The translations under genes were made by a program, and so were the position numbers. The notes under the pieces were generated by a model. That model was not told the origin of the DNA. It worked only from the letters and a program-made list of their open reading frames with translations, and made no database searches. Positions 51,576 to 60,324 of a DNA stretch of 64,000 bases are shown piece after piece. Position 1 is the first letter of the stretch, and each line of letters begins with the position of its first letter. The stretch is from Methanohalophilus halophilus (GTDB lineage: Archaea > Halobacteriota > Methanosarcinia > Methanosarcinales > Methanosarcinaceae): the NCBI RefSeq assembly GCF_001889405.1, contig NZ_CP017921.1, positions 572,057 to 636,056 of the forward strand, in the 5' to 3' direction.

Positions 51576-51701
51576 GTGAACATCAGAACCAAAAACGGGG
51601 ATAAGTTCCGGATGACCCTGGATTACAATAACAGGGCAAACAACATCAGTATCAAATTGAGAAAAGGCGAATATGATTTATATGACTATTTATTGACGTG
51701 A
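51576..51701 (+). CDS. possible small protein, 41 codons
   Basis: A GTG-started frame reading VNIRTKNGDKFRMTLDY and ending GEYDLYDYLLT. Composition is protein-like (alternating strand pattern), but there is no ribosome binding site or recognised family. It could be the tail of a lost gene. Confidence 0.25.
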   Translation: MNIRTKNGDKFRMTLDYNNRANNISIKLRKGEYDLYDYLLT

Positions 51702-51762
51702 TGAAACAAATCATTTCATCGCTAATCTCACACACCCCGACTGAAAATTGTATCCGCCAGTT

Positions 51763-52776
51763 TCACCACGCCGAAGATGAATAATTAAATTCATACTCAT
51801 CCACGGCCGCTTCAGGTAATCCAACCTCTTTGAACATCGTCTTGAAACCCGCAGTGTATGTTTCTTCAGGGATCCTTTCTCCGGGGGCAAGTTCCACATA
51901 AAGATCCACACCGCCCAATTTGTCCACCTTGACAGTATAGGTTCCCTCATCTGTCTCATGAACTATCCGGTGGTTTGGGACCACGCAATTGATTTTGCCC
52001 GCAAGCTCTTCATCCTCATAAAACAGCAGGGCAGTAGTACCTTCTCCGTAGGTCAGTGAAAACTCTGAACCGGTGCTCATCTCCTGCAGATCAGTATACA
52101 GGGCAGAAGGTGAAACAGGCCTGGATAATTCCATTTTTGGCCGGTTCTCATTTTCAATTTCTGTTTTCATTTCCTGCAGATGACTCCTGGCTGTTTGCTC
52201 ATCAAACCCAAAGACTGCAATCATCCTGTCGATTATCCACCTGTCATCTGGCAGGTGCTCTACTTTGAAAGGAGAAAAGTAAGGATCCGGTCGGCTGTAG
52301 TTGAAGAACGTGATGGTTGTCTCATCCTCATCTACAAACATGATTTCCATTAGCGTATCTGCATTATAGTAATAGGTGCTGAATTTCAAAATATATTCAT
52401 TCCCGAGATGTTGTTCAAGTTCTGGAAGGTCATCCGGATATATGCCTGTTGAATCCTGAGGTCTGACATTTACATAGAAGGGACCCTGGATCTGGTAGCC
52501 TGCCTCCTTTGCATTCTTCAATATATTGTCATGATCTATATTTTCAAAATTCTTTCCACCGGTTGTATGATAGGACGCCTGGTCGCTGTCTACCAGTACA
52601 AGAAAGAACAATCCATAAACAAGACCTATCATGAAAATCAGCACAGCCAGGCTCAGGAAAACCTTTTTCGTGCCCGAATATGTCTTGTTCATCCATACCT
52701 TCACGGTCAATCCTACCAGAAAAACAACACAAAGAGCAACCGCAATCAATCCAAATATACCCAGCATACTGAACAC
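51763..52776 (-). CDS. hypothetical two-span membrane protein
   Basis: A 337-residue protein not recognised as a family. Two hydrophobic segments at residues about 4-25 and 37-60 form a hairpin anchor; the remaining 275 residues are a soluble, strand-rich domain, probably outside: YQIQGPFYVNVRPQDS, EYILKFSTYYY, TITFFNYSRPDPYFSP and GVDLYVELAPGE. Several acidic stretches fit a salt-adapted or extracellular protein. The gene stands alone, divergent from the small gene at 53241, with copy 2 of the structured repeat in its upstream region. Confidence 0.6.
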   Translation of the reverse strand: MFSMLGIFGLIAVALCVVFLVGLTVKVWMNKTYSGTKKVFLSLAVLIFMIGLVYGLFFLVLVDSDQASYHTTGGKNFENIDHDNILKNAKEAGYQIQGPFYVNVRPQDSTGIYPDDLPELEQHLGNEYILKFSTYYYNADTLMEIMFVDEDETTITFFNYSRPDPYFSPFKVEHLPDDRWIIDRMIAVFGFDEQTARSHLQEMKTEIENENRPKMELSRPVSPSALYTDLQEMSTGSEFSLTYGEGTTALLFYEDEELAGKINCVVPNHRIVHETDEGTYTVKVDKLGGVDLYVELAPGERIPEETYTAGFKTMFKEVGLPEAAVDEYEFNYSSSAW

Positions 52777-52820
52777 TTATCCTGTGACTGTATAAAGAGC
52801 CTTCTCTGTTTACATTCAAA

Positions 52821-53007
52821 GTTGTATCATACAAAATACCTTTTTGTCCTGCAATAATTTCCACATCTTTTTTTAACTGCTTGATGTATACGTACATACG
52901 ATGCTACGCATCGTAGATGATAGTAGAGTATGGAAGGCATGGATATGCCTGTAAAGGAGGAAGGCGCAGAGTTGAGAATATTTGTTGAATGTTGTATCAT
53001 ACAAAAT
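52821..53007 (+). repeat. structured repeat copy 2 between two identical 17-bp repeats
   Basis: GTTGTATCATACAAAAT occurs at 52821-52837 and again at 52991-53007. Between them, 52851-52956 is the repeat core: T-run, stem 1 TACGATGC-TAC-GCATCGTA (52897-52915), stem 2 GGCAT-GGAT-ATGCC (52936-52949), GTAAAG, then GGCGCAGAG at 52963-52971. The 17-mer contains a palindrome TTGTAT-C-ATACAA, so it may be a protein site or a target duplication. Otherwise the 52777-53240 gap is empty. Confidence 0.65.
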
Positions 53008-53240
53008 CATTGCTAACAATTTCTTTCATACATTGCAAATTTGAGATGATTTTGCAATAAACGATTGTTTACATGTATTCCTGACAAATTTTTCGACATA
53101 GGCGTTCTTTTCACGTCTGAAAAGGTTTTTTGGAAAAGACTGGAAGTAAGTTTTTGCTCGCAACAATGCAGATGCTGTTATACACCAACCAACATCCTAA
53201 TACATATGCAAATGCACAAAGTTATTCAAATGGTGATTCC

Positions 53241-53495
53241 ATGAAACGTTACACAGTAGCCCTATCAGATGACCTCAAAAAGGAGATACGAAAACGCAGG
53301 ATCCTCGAAACCTATAACCGCAACAATACCATCTCCGAATCTGATGCCTCCTTTTGTGAATCTATCGATTGGCATCCCGTTGATGAATTGCCCGTCAAAG
53401 AAGAGGTCGTTGATAAGATTAAATCCGATGATAAAAGTTCCCGTGTAAAAGTCAAAGACGTAGCCGACATATTCAGGTCAATTCCCCACAATTAA
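53241..53495 (+). CDS. small basic-then-acidic protein, ribbon-helix-helix-like
   Basis: An 84-residue protein from the ATG at 53241, preceded by TGGTGATTCC as ribosome binding site. MKRYTVALSDDLKKEIRKRR looks like the strand-helix start of a ribbon-helix-helix regulator; the rest (SFCESIDWHPVDELPVK, KVKDVADIFRSIPHN) is charged and without known similarity. Role as antitoxin or regulator is speculative. No toxin partner is adjacent. Confidence 0.5.
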   Translation: MKRYTVALSDDLKKEIRKRRILETYNRNNTISESDASFCESIDWHPVDELPVKEEVVDKIKSDDKSSRVKVKDVADIFRSIPHN

Positions 53496-53653
53496 AGCTT
53501 TGACCTTCCTACCAATTTCTCCTGAATTTCCAGATAGAGCAAACGACCTGCAAAATAATTATAAAAATAATGGTTACAAAAATAATGATTATACGCTTCT
53601 GTAACCGGCCATCAGAAAGACACATAAAGGACTAACAGCCATTTTTTATTACG

Positions 53654-54163
53654 ATGAATAATCCAGAGAACAGGGATTTCGAGATCATTCCACCAGAACC
53701 CAGGGCAGGAGATGACGTTACTATACGCGGCACATCCTCTGCAGAATCAGTGGACATAGCGATGACCTTTACCAGGACCGTGCCGGTGAAGGGCGGAAAA
53801 TACAAATGTCGTATGCCTGACACAGAAGTACCAGAAAGGCCCAATCGTTTAACGGTGAGAGCCGAAAATGTGAAGAATCTGAAGGTTAAGGTAAAGATAT
53901 TGTTATGGATGACCAGACGTGCAAGGGCTTCAGACGGTGTGGCGGAGATCTGCGAATCCAATGTACCTTCAGGCAAATATGACATCCGGATTGAAGGTAA
54001 TGCTGCAGATGGCCAGTCTCAGGTGGAACTTACAGTAGCCGCCAGCCGGACCATAAAGGTTGAGAATGGCAAGTTTGAACAAACCTTTCCCACCAGGACC
54101 ATTCCCGCAGATGAATTTGAAGTGGCAGTCGCAGAACAGACTGAAATTATCCAGCTGCAATAA
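53654..54163 (+). CDS. hypothetical all-beta protein
   Basis: A 169-residue protein, no signal peptide. Two related halves: an MTFTRTVPVKGGKYKCRMPDTEVP unit split as VPVKGGKYKCRMPDTEVP in the first and RTIKVENGKFEQTFPTRTIP in the second, each followed by a strand ending in LTVRAEN or FEVAVAE. This suggests a duplicated Ig-like or carboxypeptidase-regulatory-like beta domain. The family was not recognised. Acidic and probably monomeric; location uncertain without a leader. Confidence 0.5.
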   Translation: MNNPENRDFEIIPPEPRAGDDVTIRGTSSAESVDIAMTFTRTVPVKGGKYKCRMPDTEVPERPNRLTVRAENVKNLKVKVKILLWMTRRARASDGVAEICESNVPSGKYDIRIEGNAADGQSQVELTVAASRTIKVENGKFEQTFPTRTIPADEFEVAVAEQTEIIQLQ

Positions 54164-54209
54164 ATTTCCACTCCATTAAATAGATTCCTTCAGAAGATAC
54201 GAAGAGAAA

Positions 54210-54848
54210 ATGATGTATGAAATTGCAGAATTCCTGGTAACAGGGATCCTTCTCGGTTTTGCTGCAGGCATATCTCCGGGTCCGTTAATGGCCATAACAA
54301 TTTCCGAAAGCCTGCAACACGGGTCAAAAGAAGGTTTTAAGGTTGCTATTTCTCCTTTGATAACAGATTTCCTGATAGTATCAGCTGTGATTTACATACT
54401 AATGCATTTTCAGCAGCAAAATTCGGTGATCGCCCTTATCAGCCTGGCAGGAGCACTCTACCTGATGCATCTGGGTATTGCTTCCCTGAAGACCAAAAAT
54501 ATCAGTATCAATGTAAGTAACCTGAAGAAGGAATCCCTGAAAAAAGGTGTACTGGCAAATTTCCTGAATCCCCATCCCTACCTGTTCTGGATTGCAATCG
54601 GAGGACCCATTCTTTTCAGGGCTGCTGAGGTTGACAGACTCGCACAGATAATGTTTGTTATCGGATTCTATGCACTGCTTGTAGGTTCAAAAATGGTGAT
54701 TGCCCTGTTCGTAGGCAAAAGCAGGGATTTCTTGAAAAGCAAGTATTACCTTCATCTGTTTCGAAGTCTGGGAGTGCTGTATCTTATCTTTGCATTGTTT
54801 TTCATACAACAGGGACTGGAACTGCTGGGATTGCATATTTGGCGATAA
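54210..54848 (+). CDS. LysE/RhtB family exporter
   Basis: A 212-residue membrane protein with six spans of the LysE superfamily: the signature GFAAGISPGPLMAITISESL near the N-terminus, and NFLNPHPYLFWIAIGGPI in the second half. It exports amino acids or related small molecules; substrate unknown. Starts at either of two adjacent ATGs (54210 or 54213). Single gene. Confidence 0.9.
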   Translation: MMYEIAEFLVTGILLGFAAGISPGPLMAITISESLQHGSKEGFKVAISPLITDFLIVSAVIYILMHFQQQNSVIALISLAGALYLMHLGIASLKTKNISINVSNLKKESLKKGVLANFLNPHPYLFWIAIGGPILFRAAEVDRLAQIMFVIGFYALLVGSKMVIALFVGKSRDFLKSKYYLHLFRSLGVLYLIFALFFIQQGLELLGLHIWR

Positions 54849-54972
54849 AGAGTTGCAGGCACGGAGAAAGTTCATGGACGGGGGGAGAAGCAAAATCGGC
54901 CATTATTTCTCAGATGTACACAAAATAATTATACACTGCAAACAATATTAATCTGAAGGAGTTTGCTTAGAA

Positions 54973-55281
54973 ATGACTGTCCCACACAACCCGGATGCTA
55001 AAACGTACAGAAACAAACTCCGGGAAATGTTGCCGCAGTTGAAAGATCAATATAACGTCAAGTACATTGGACTATTTGGCTCCTACATAAGAGGAGAGCA
55101 AACTCCGGAAAGTGATCTCGATATACTGGTGGAATTCAGCAAAACTCCCACCCTTCTCCAATTCATAGATCTGGAGAATCATCTCTCTGATAATCTGGGA
55201 ATCAAGGTAGATCTGGTTATGAAGGATTCGCTGAAACCCAATATTGGAAAGCATATACTTAGCGAGGTCAGGACTGTTTGA
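54973..55281 (+). CDS. minimal nucleotidyltransferase (MntA-like)
   Basis: A 102-residue protein with the minimal nucleotidyltransferase core: YIGLFGSYIRGEQTPESDLDILVEF (GSY near residue 38, DLD catalytic aspartates), then IKVDLVMKDSL. Such MNT proteins act as antitoxins to HEPN toxins by adenylylating them, as in MntA-HepT. The gene that follows 4 bp later is a HicB-like antitoxin, not a HEPN gene, so the pair is unusual. Confidence 0.88.
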   Translation: MTVPHNPDAKTYRNKLREMLPQLKDQYNVKYIGLFGSYIRGEQTPESDLDILVEFSKTPTLLQFIDLENHLSDNLGIKVDLVMKDSLKPNIGKHILSEVRTV

Positions 55282-55293
55282 TAATTGCTTGAG

Positions 55294-55545
55294 ATGATCG
55301 AATCCATGTTACTCGAATACATACAGACAGCCCTTGCAAGAGCAAAATACGATATAATTGAGGATGATGAAGAGCCTTACTATGGAGAGATATCTGAACT
55401 GGAAGGAGTGTGGGCAACGGGTACTTCCCTTGAAGAATGTCGTAAGAATCTGGAGGAAATAATTGGAGAGTGGCTCATTTTGAGGCTGCGTCGAAATCTT
55501 CCTATTCCACCACTTGGCAATTTTAAAAATTGCGACCATCGATAA
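55294..55545 (+). CDS. HicB-family antitoxin
   Basis: An 83-residue HicB-like protein from the ATG at 55294 (TTG at 55285 is possible): YIQTALARAKYDIIEDD, PYYGEISELEGVWATGTSLEECRKNLEE and WLILRLRRNLPIPPLG. Closely follows the MNT gene, so co-transcribed. No hicA next to it. A decayed copy of this same sequence lies at 27.15-27.26 kb. Confidence 0.85.
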   Translation: MIESMLLEYIQTALARAKYDIIEDDEEPYYGEISELEGVWATGTSLEECRKNLEEIIGEWLILRLRRNLPIPPLGNFKNCDHR

Positions 55546-55669
55546 CAACTACACCTCTGTTTCGAATCCAAGTGGAGTATAAGACTATAAATGTCTGAAA
55601 AGAAGGCTGGTACACTTATCTCCTCAAGGAAATGAAGTTATGAGTGAATCATAAAAAGTCACACCAAGA

Positions 55670-55954
55670 TTGGATGAAATCAAACTCCTGATCAAAGAAC
55701 ACCGGGGAGAGATCAGGCAGGAGTACAAAGCCGAGGTTGTCGGAATCTTCGGATCCTATGCCAGAGGGGAAGAAAAACCGGGAAGTGATGTTGATGTGCT
55801 GGTCAATTTTGACACCAGAGCCACCCTGTTTGACCTTGTAGGACTTGCCGACTACCTTGAGGAACTGCTCGGATTGCCTGTGGACGTGGTATCAAAACGA
55901 GCCCTGCACCCCAGGATGCAGGATGATGTCCTGAAAGAGATGGTGGTTTTATAA
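55670..55954 (+). CDS. minimal nucleotidyltransferase (MntA-like), second copy
   Basis: A 94-residue MNT-fold protein with a TTG start: VVGIFGSYARGEEKPGSDVDVLVNF holds the GSY and DVD motif, followed by LLGLPVDVVSKRAL. Its C-terminus ends MVVL. The normal HEPN (DUF86/HepT) partner is missing; the next gene is an unrelated coiled-coil protein. Paralogous to the MNT at 54973. Confidence 0.85.
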   Translation: MDEIKLLIKEHRGEIRQEYKAEVVGIFGSYARGEEKPGSDVDVLVNFDTRATLFDLVGLADYLEELLGLPVDVVSKRALHPRMQDDVLKEMVVL

Positions 55955-56010
55955 GGATATTTTGCTTTCCTGCCACAAAATCTTAAATTCGGGGATGTAT
56001 ATTTTCTATC

Positions 56011-56286
56011 ATGGAAGTCGCAATCTCAGACGATGCAATTGAAGTTGTAAAAGAGTCACTGGAGAAAGAGATTCTTCTGCTGCGGACAAAGATACGTCTG
56101 GCTGAAAAAGAAATTGCTCTTTTTGAAGACAGGTACAATATGCCGTCGTCCCGATTTTGTATAGAATTTGAAAACGATGACCTTGGCGATTCCCAGGAGT
56201 ATTTTGAATGGTGGGGATTGTTGACGGGACTTGAAACTCTTAAAACACAGTTAGATCAGGCACAATCGGTGATTTCAAATTTGTAA
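56011..56286 (+). CDS. small coiled-coil protein, TA-associated type
   Basis: A 91-residue protein. Residues about 12-42 form a charged coiled coil (EKEILLLRTKIRLAEKEIA), followed by FEDRYNMPSSRF, a DDLGDSQEYFEWWGLL motif and another helix. Similar small coiled-coil proteins with a conserved F-x-WW motif are encoded next to toxin genes in archaea and bacteria, but I do not recall a function. No partner found; follows the second MNT after 56 bp. Confidence 0.55.
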   Translation: MEVAISDDAIEVVKESLEKEILLLRTKIRLAEKEIALFEDRYNMPSSRFCIEFENDDLGDSQEYFEWWGLLTGLETLKTQLDQAQSVISNL

Positions 56287-56314
56287 CTTCTGAGTACCTG
56301 TAATATCTTCTTCC

Positions 56315-56506
56315 TTAAGAAACATATCTTACTGCTGCAAGGATATCTTCTTTTTCAAGTTGGGGATAGTTTTTCAGAATATCATCAAATGTCCAGTTGT
56401 TTTCCAGAAGTTCGATGACAAAATCTACCGAAATCCTGGTTCCTTTAAAACCTAACCAACACCAACTAAACCTCCCTGACAAAAGAGATAGTTGATACTC
56501 CACCAA
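56315..56506 (-). CDS. DUF433 family protein, diverged N-terminus
   Basis: A 63-residue protein. The C-terminal 45 residues are clear DUF433 (GTRISVDFVIELLENNW, YPQLEKEDILAAVRYVS), an antitoxin with a homeodomain-like fold usually paired with a PIN-like DUF5615 toxin. The first 18 residues (MVEYQLSLLSGRFSWCW) do not match the usual IVSDPKIxxGKPVxKGTRI, suggesting frameshift or truncation. No toxin is adjacent, so this is probably decaying. Confidence 0.7.
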   Translation of the reverse strand: MVEYQLSLLSGRFSWCWLGFKGTRISVDFVIELLENNWTFDDILKNYPQLEKEDILAAVRYVS

Positions 56507-56586
56507 AACAGCCTTTGCAGCGTTTATTATATAGGCAAATAATTATTAAGATAGAGGAAGACTAAATTTAAGGTGTACTGTCGAAA

Positions 56587-58032
56587 ATGAGTGGATTAAG
56601 GATTAACGTAGTTCTTGGCGCCATCGGCTCAATCCTGTGGATAATTGGTATTTTAATGATAATCCCATTCATGGTAGCAGTTTACTACGGCGAACATCTG
56701 TTTCCTTTTTCTCTTTCCCTGACAATCACCCTTCTGGTTGCATTTATTTTTTCGTTGATGATAACAGAGGAAAAAGGCGAATGGAACATGAGAGAAGGTT
56801 TCATGATCGTAGCCCTGGGTTGGCTTACCGCTGCAATCTTTTCTTCAATGCCCTACATCTTTGAAGGAACACCGCCGATTAATGCTCTCTTTGAAGCCAT
56901 GTCAGGGGTAACTGCAACCGGTGCTACCGCTCTTGCAGATATTGAAAGTTATAGTAAAAGCCTCCTTTTCTGGAGAGCAATGACCCAGTGGGTGGGTGGA
57001 ATGGGTATCATTGTTCTATTTATAGTGATCCTTCCAAAACTCGGGGTTGCAGGCAGGCAGATGTTTCGTGCAGAAGTCCCGGGCCTAAAAGAAGAACAGC
57101 TCCGCCCCAGGATCAGGGAAACTGCGACTCTGCTCTGGTTTGTTTATATAGGGTTGTCAATTATAGAATTCATCTTACTGTATTTGGCAGGATTGAACGC
57201 TTACGATGCCATAACCCATACCTTCACCTCCATATCATGTGCCGGGTTTTCAACGTATTCAGACAGTATAGCAGCCTTCAATAACCCCATGGTAGAGGGT
57301 ATCTTCTTAATTTTCATGATCCTTGGCGGAGCCAACATTGCCCTGCACTACAAAACTATCTTCTCTGATAGGACAAGTCTGATTAAAGATGAAGAATTCA
57401 GGTTCTACCTTCTAATCATTCTGCTTGCAACCCTGGTCCTGACATATACCCTCACCAGGGGTGAAGTGTACGCAATTGCTGATTCCTTCAGATACAGTAT
57501 CTTCCATGTAGTATCCATACTGACAACCACAGGTTATGCTACTGTGGATTTTAACATGTGGCCGGACTCCTCCCGTTTTATCCTGTTTTTGCTGATGTTT
57601 ATTGGCGGCTGTGCAGGATCCACATCAGGCGGAATGAAAGTGGTACGTGTACTGCTTCTGATGAAATATGCAGATAACGTGCTTTTCAGAACAATCCATA
57701 CAAAAGCAATCAGACCCATTCGATTCAATCACAGAAGAGTGCCCGAAGAGATCATGCATGCCATTGTTTCTTTTTTGATAATCTATTTCATGATCTTTAT
57801 TACAAGTGCAACACTGCTCTCCCTGATGGGATTGGATTTTGTCACCACTCTCACGGCTTCGATCGCAACCCTGGGGAATGTGGGACCCGGGCTTGGCCTT
57901 GTGGGACCCATGGCGAATTTCGGAAATCTCCCGGATCTGGGAATGCTGATTCTTACAGCGAATATGTGGATTGGAAGGTTAGAAGTGTTTACAGTGATAG
58001 TACTTCTGACGCCTGCTTTCTGGAGACACTGA
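56587..58032 (+). CDS. trkH: TrkH family potassium uptake protein
   Basis: A 481-residue potassium translocator with the fourfold M1-P-M2 repeats of TrkH: the P-loop-like EAMSGVTATGATAL, TFTSISCAGFSTY, SILTTTGYATVDF and GNVGPGLGLVGP sequences each place a glycine at the selectivity filter. MTQWVGGMGIIVLF and GGCAGSTSGGMKVVR are diagnostic. It needs a TrkA-type NAD-binding gate protein, which is not encoded next to it here. A TATA-like TTTATTATATAGG at 56523-56535 is the likely promoter. Potassium uptake suits a salt-tolerant archaeon. Confidence 0.95.
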   Translation: MSGLRINVVLGAIGSILWIIGILMIIPFMVAVYYGEHLFPFSLSLTITLLVAFIFSLMITEEKGEWNMREGFMIVALGWLTAAIFSSMPYIFEGTPPINALFEAMSGVTATGATALADIESYSKSLLFWRAMTQWVGGMGIIVLFIVILPKLGVAGRQMFRAEVPGLKEEQLRPRIRETATLLWFVYIGLSIIEFILLYLAGLNAYDAITHTFTSISCAGFSTYSDSIAAFNNPMVEGIFLIFMILGGANIALHYKTIFSDRTSLIKDEEFRFYLLIILLATLVLTYTLTRGEVYAIADSFRYSIFHVVSILTTTGYATVDFNMWPDSSRFILFLLMFIGGCAGSTSGGMKVVRVLLLMKYADNVLFRTIHTKAIRPIRFNHRRVPEEIMHAIVSFLIIYFMIFITSATLLSLMGLDFVTTLTASIATLGNVGPGLGLVGPMANFGNLPDLGMLILTANMWIGRLEVFTVIVLLTPAFWRH

Positions 58033-58109
58033 AAAGATAAGGATTTGGTCTTCACCTGGCTTGTGGAAAGGACACTTTTCAAGATATTAAGATATATCCA
58101 GTTTCAAAA

Positions 58110-59426
58110 TTACAATTGCAAAGACATTACCCTGTTCTGCTTTTCGACATCTTCCAGCCTTTTTATCCGGCTATTTTTCCAGATGAACAGAGAAATGATC
58201 GAAATCATCAGGCCTGCAACGATGAACATGAAAGCAATTCCCCTGCCAGATCCGGTTCCTATTAGGAAACCAATAGAATCCGCAAGCACCCCATCTGGTT
58301 TTAGCAGGGGATCGAATAGAGCATCTGCCAGAAAACCTGCTACAGCAAAAGCAAGTATCGAACCGACATAGGTTGTCGTTGAAATAATTGACCAGACACG
58401 ACCCTGTTTTTGATTATCAATATTTGTCCTGATCAAAACCTCGATTGGGGTGTTTATGAAAGGCAACATTGCAAAGAACAAAAAGCCTGCCAGGGTAATC
58501 AAGATTATATTTGCTGAGAGGCCAAGCCCTGCAAAGAATAAACCTGACAGGAAAAGAGCAATCGACAACATTGTCACATGCCCGCTCCTGCTTCCAAATA
58601 TCCCGATAAAGAGGCTTCCAATAATCATCCCTGATGCACAGAGTGATTGGGAGATGCCCACCGTTTTAACTGATTCCAGATTCAGCAGCATTGGGACAAA
58701 GAGAGATTGCAGCAGGCCGACAAAAAAGAGGATTATCATGGTGGTAATTACAAGGTGTACCACTCCTGTATTCTTTGAAAACTCCTGAAACCCTTCTTTA
58801 AACTCTTCCATGAAATTTGTTTCCTGACGGTTAACAGGAATTTCACCCAGGATATTTCTGATCCAGATAACAATAAAACTGGCTATCAGGAGGGTGGAAA
58901 CATCGATCAGGAATATGAATTTGATATCCAATAAAGACAGCAATACACCGGCCAGAAGTGGCGATAGCAGATACTGGGCCGAACTTGCCAGCTGCATCAG
59001 CCCGCTTGCTTTAGCATACTGGTCCCTGGTCAAAAGATCAGTTACAAGAGCCTTGTAGGCGGGTTCCTGGAAAGCTGAAAAAATGGAACTTACAGATATC
59101 CCAAGATAGACCTGCCAGAGTTCTATATTGCCTTTAACCATCATGAAAAAGATGAAAAGAAGGCCCAGGGTTGAGCCAAGATCTCCAAACACCATCATTA
59201 TACGTCGATCATGGCGATCGGCCAGTATACCGCCGTAAGGTTTCAATAAAATAGGGGGCAGGAATGCACACATCAGGATAAAAACATAACTTGAAGCCGT
59301 ACCTGTTAGTTGGTATACATATACGCCCAGAGCAAAAATCGTAAGGCCGGTTCCTATTATTGAGATGAACTGGCCAAACCAGATATAGAGAAATTTGGAA
59401 TACTGGTCCTGGAAATTGTCTGTCAT
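58110..59426 (-). CDS. MFS transporter, efflux type
   Basis: A 438-residue transporter with 12 hydrophobic spans, of the macrolide/H-type MFS exporter group: WFGQFISIIGTGLTIFALGVY at the start, the loop motif GGILADRHDRRIMM between spans 2 and 3, and long internal symmetry. A 24-residue cytosolic tail. Substrate unknown. It follows a CPBP protease gene by 29 bp and may share its transcript; the two are often part of stress or antimicrobial loci in other organisms. Confidence 0.88.
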   Translation of the reverse strand: MTDNFQDQYSKFLYIWFGQFISIIGTGLTIFALGVYVYQLTGTASSYVFILMCAFLPPILLKPYGGILADRHDRRIMMVFGDLGSTLGLLFIFFMMVKGNIELWQVYLGISVSSIFSAFQEPAYKALVTDLLTRDQYAKASGLMQLASSAQYLLSPLLAGVLLSLLDIKFIFLIDVSTLLIASFIVIWIRNILGEIPVNRQETNFMEEFKEGFQEFSKNTGVVHLVITTMIILFFVGLLQSLFVPMLLNLESVKTVGISQSLCASGMIIGSLFIGIFGSRSGHVTMLSIALFLSGLFFAGLGLSANIILITLAGFLFFAMLPFINTPIEVLIRTNIDNQKQGRVWSIISTTTYVGSILAFAVAGFLADALFDPLLKPDGVLADSIGFLIGTGSGRGIAFMFIVAGLMISIISLFIWKNSRIKRLEDVEKQNRVMSLQL

Positions 59427-59455
59427 GCTATAACCTTACTTTATTTTGTGAATTC

Positions 59456-60289
59456 TCAGGTGCTTCTTTTCCCCAGATGGGCTCTGGAAAAGAACATTTC
59501 CCTGTCATACAAAATCAGAACAATAGTTACAATGAGGAGAACTGCAGTTTGAATACATTTTGTGTTTTGGGTTATATCCAGTATCTCCTGTGACATATTG
59601 ACAATAAAGTGAAAAACAATTGCAGCAATGATACTTTTCCCGTTCTTAATACATATCCAGCTGATTATCATTCCCAGGGGTATGATGCTTACAAAGAAGT
59701 TTAAACCGTACCAGAAACTTTCATGGAATATCTCATACTGATAGGAATTGTTCACAAATATCAGAGGGAAATGCCAGAGGGACCATAGTACACTGAAAAT
59801 AACTGATGCCTTGAAGTATGTGTGTCGACTCTGCAGGCTGTCAAAAGCATAGCCTCGCCATCCCAGTTCCTCAAAACCTGCTGCAAGTAAAAGAAGCAGC
59901 AGAACGGGAACAAAGCCAGTCGAGAAAGAGAAACCTTCAGCCAGCTGGAATTGTGACATCGATCCTCCAAAGAACAGGGAAATGAGAATCGATACTACAA
60001 CTGAAAGAGGCATTAGCAGAAAGAAAATTGGAAGGATTTTAGGTTGTATTAGCCTGATATTCGTCAGCCTGTTAACAAAATCCCTTTTAAGATCTGCATT
60101 TTTAGACCTGAAAATCATAACAAGCGAAATCAGAAAAGGTGCCATTAGCCCGGGGAGCATTAGAAGCATATATAGACCGCTCAGGTCATCCTGAAAACTT
60201 GCATAAGCTCCCGAAAACCAGAGTATATAGGTTACGATAAAAGTTGTAAGATAATAAATCCCTGGCTTGTAATTGTAGTTTGGTATCAT
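59456..60289 (-). CDS. CPBP-family intramembrane metalloprotease (second)
   Basis: A 277-residue membrane protein with the CPBP motifs: EELGWRGYAFD (EE...R), SLWHFPLIF (histidine) and HFIVNMSQE (second histidine and asparagine). About eight spans. Only distantly similar to the protease at the start of the window. Transcribed with the MFS gene in the same direction, 29 bp apart. The target is unknown. Confidence 0.9.
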   Translation of the reverse strand: MIPNYNYKPGIYYLTTFIVTYILWFSGAYASFQDDLSGLYMLLMLPGLMAPFLISLVMIFRSKNADLKRDFVNRLTNIRLIQPKILPIFFLLMPLSVVVSILISLFFGGSMSQFQLAEGFSFSTGFVPVLLLLLLAAGFEELGWRGYAFDSLQSRHTYFKASVIFSVLWSLWHFPLIFVNNSYQYEIFHESFWYGLNFFVSIIPLGMIISWICIKNGKSIIAAIVFHFIVNMSQEILDITQNTKCIQTAVLLIVTIVLILYDREMFFSRAHLGKRST

Positions 60290-60324
60290 TTGCTATTCCC
60301 CGGACCTACTTATTTTTTTGAACC

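Noticed and set aside
52544-52897. Minus-strand 117-codon frame running out of structured-repeat copy 2
   Set aside because: It overlaps the start of the 337-residue membrane-protein gene in another frame and lacks similarity to anything known.
54855-54890. TGCAGG-n4-GAGAAAG sequence similar to the left end of the IS200/IS605 element
   Set aside because: Only two short blocks match and no right end or hairpin is present; could be chance.
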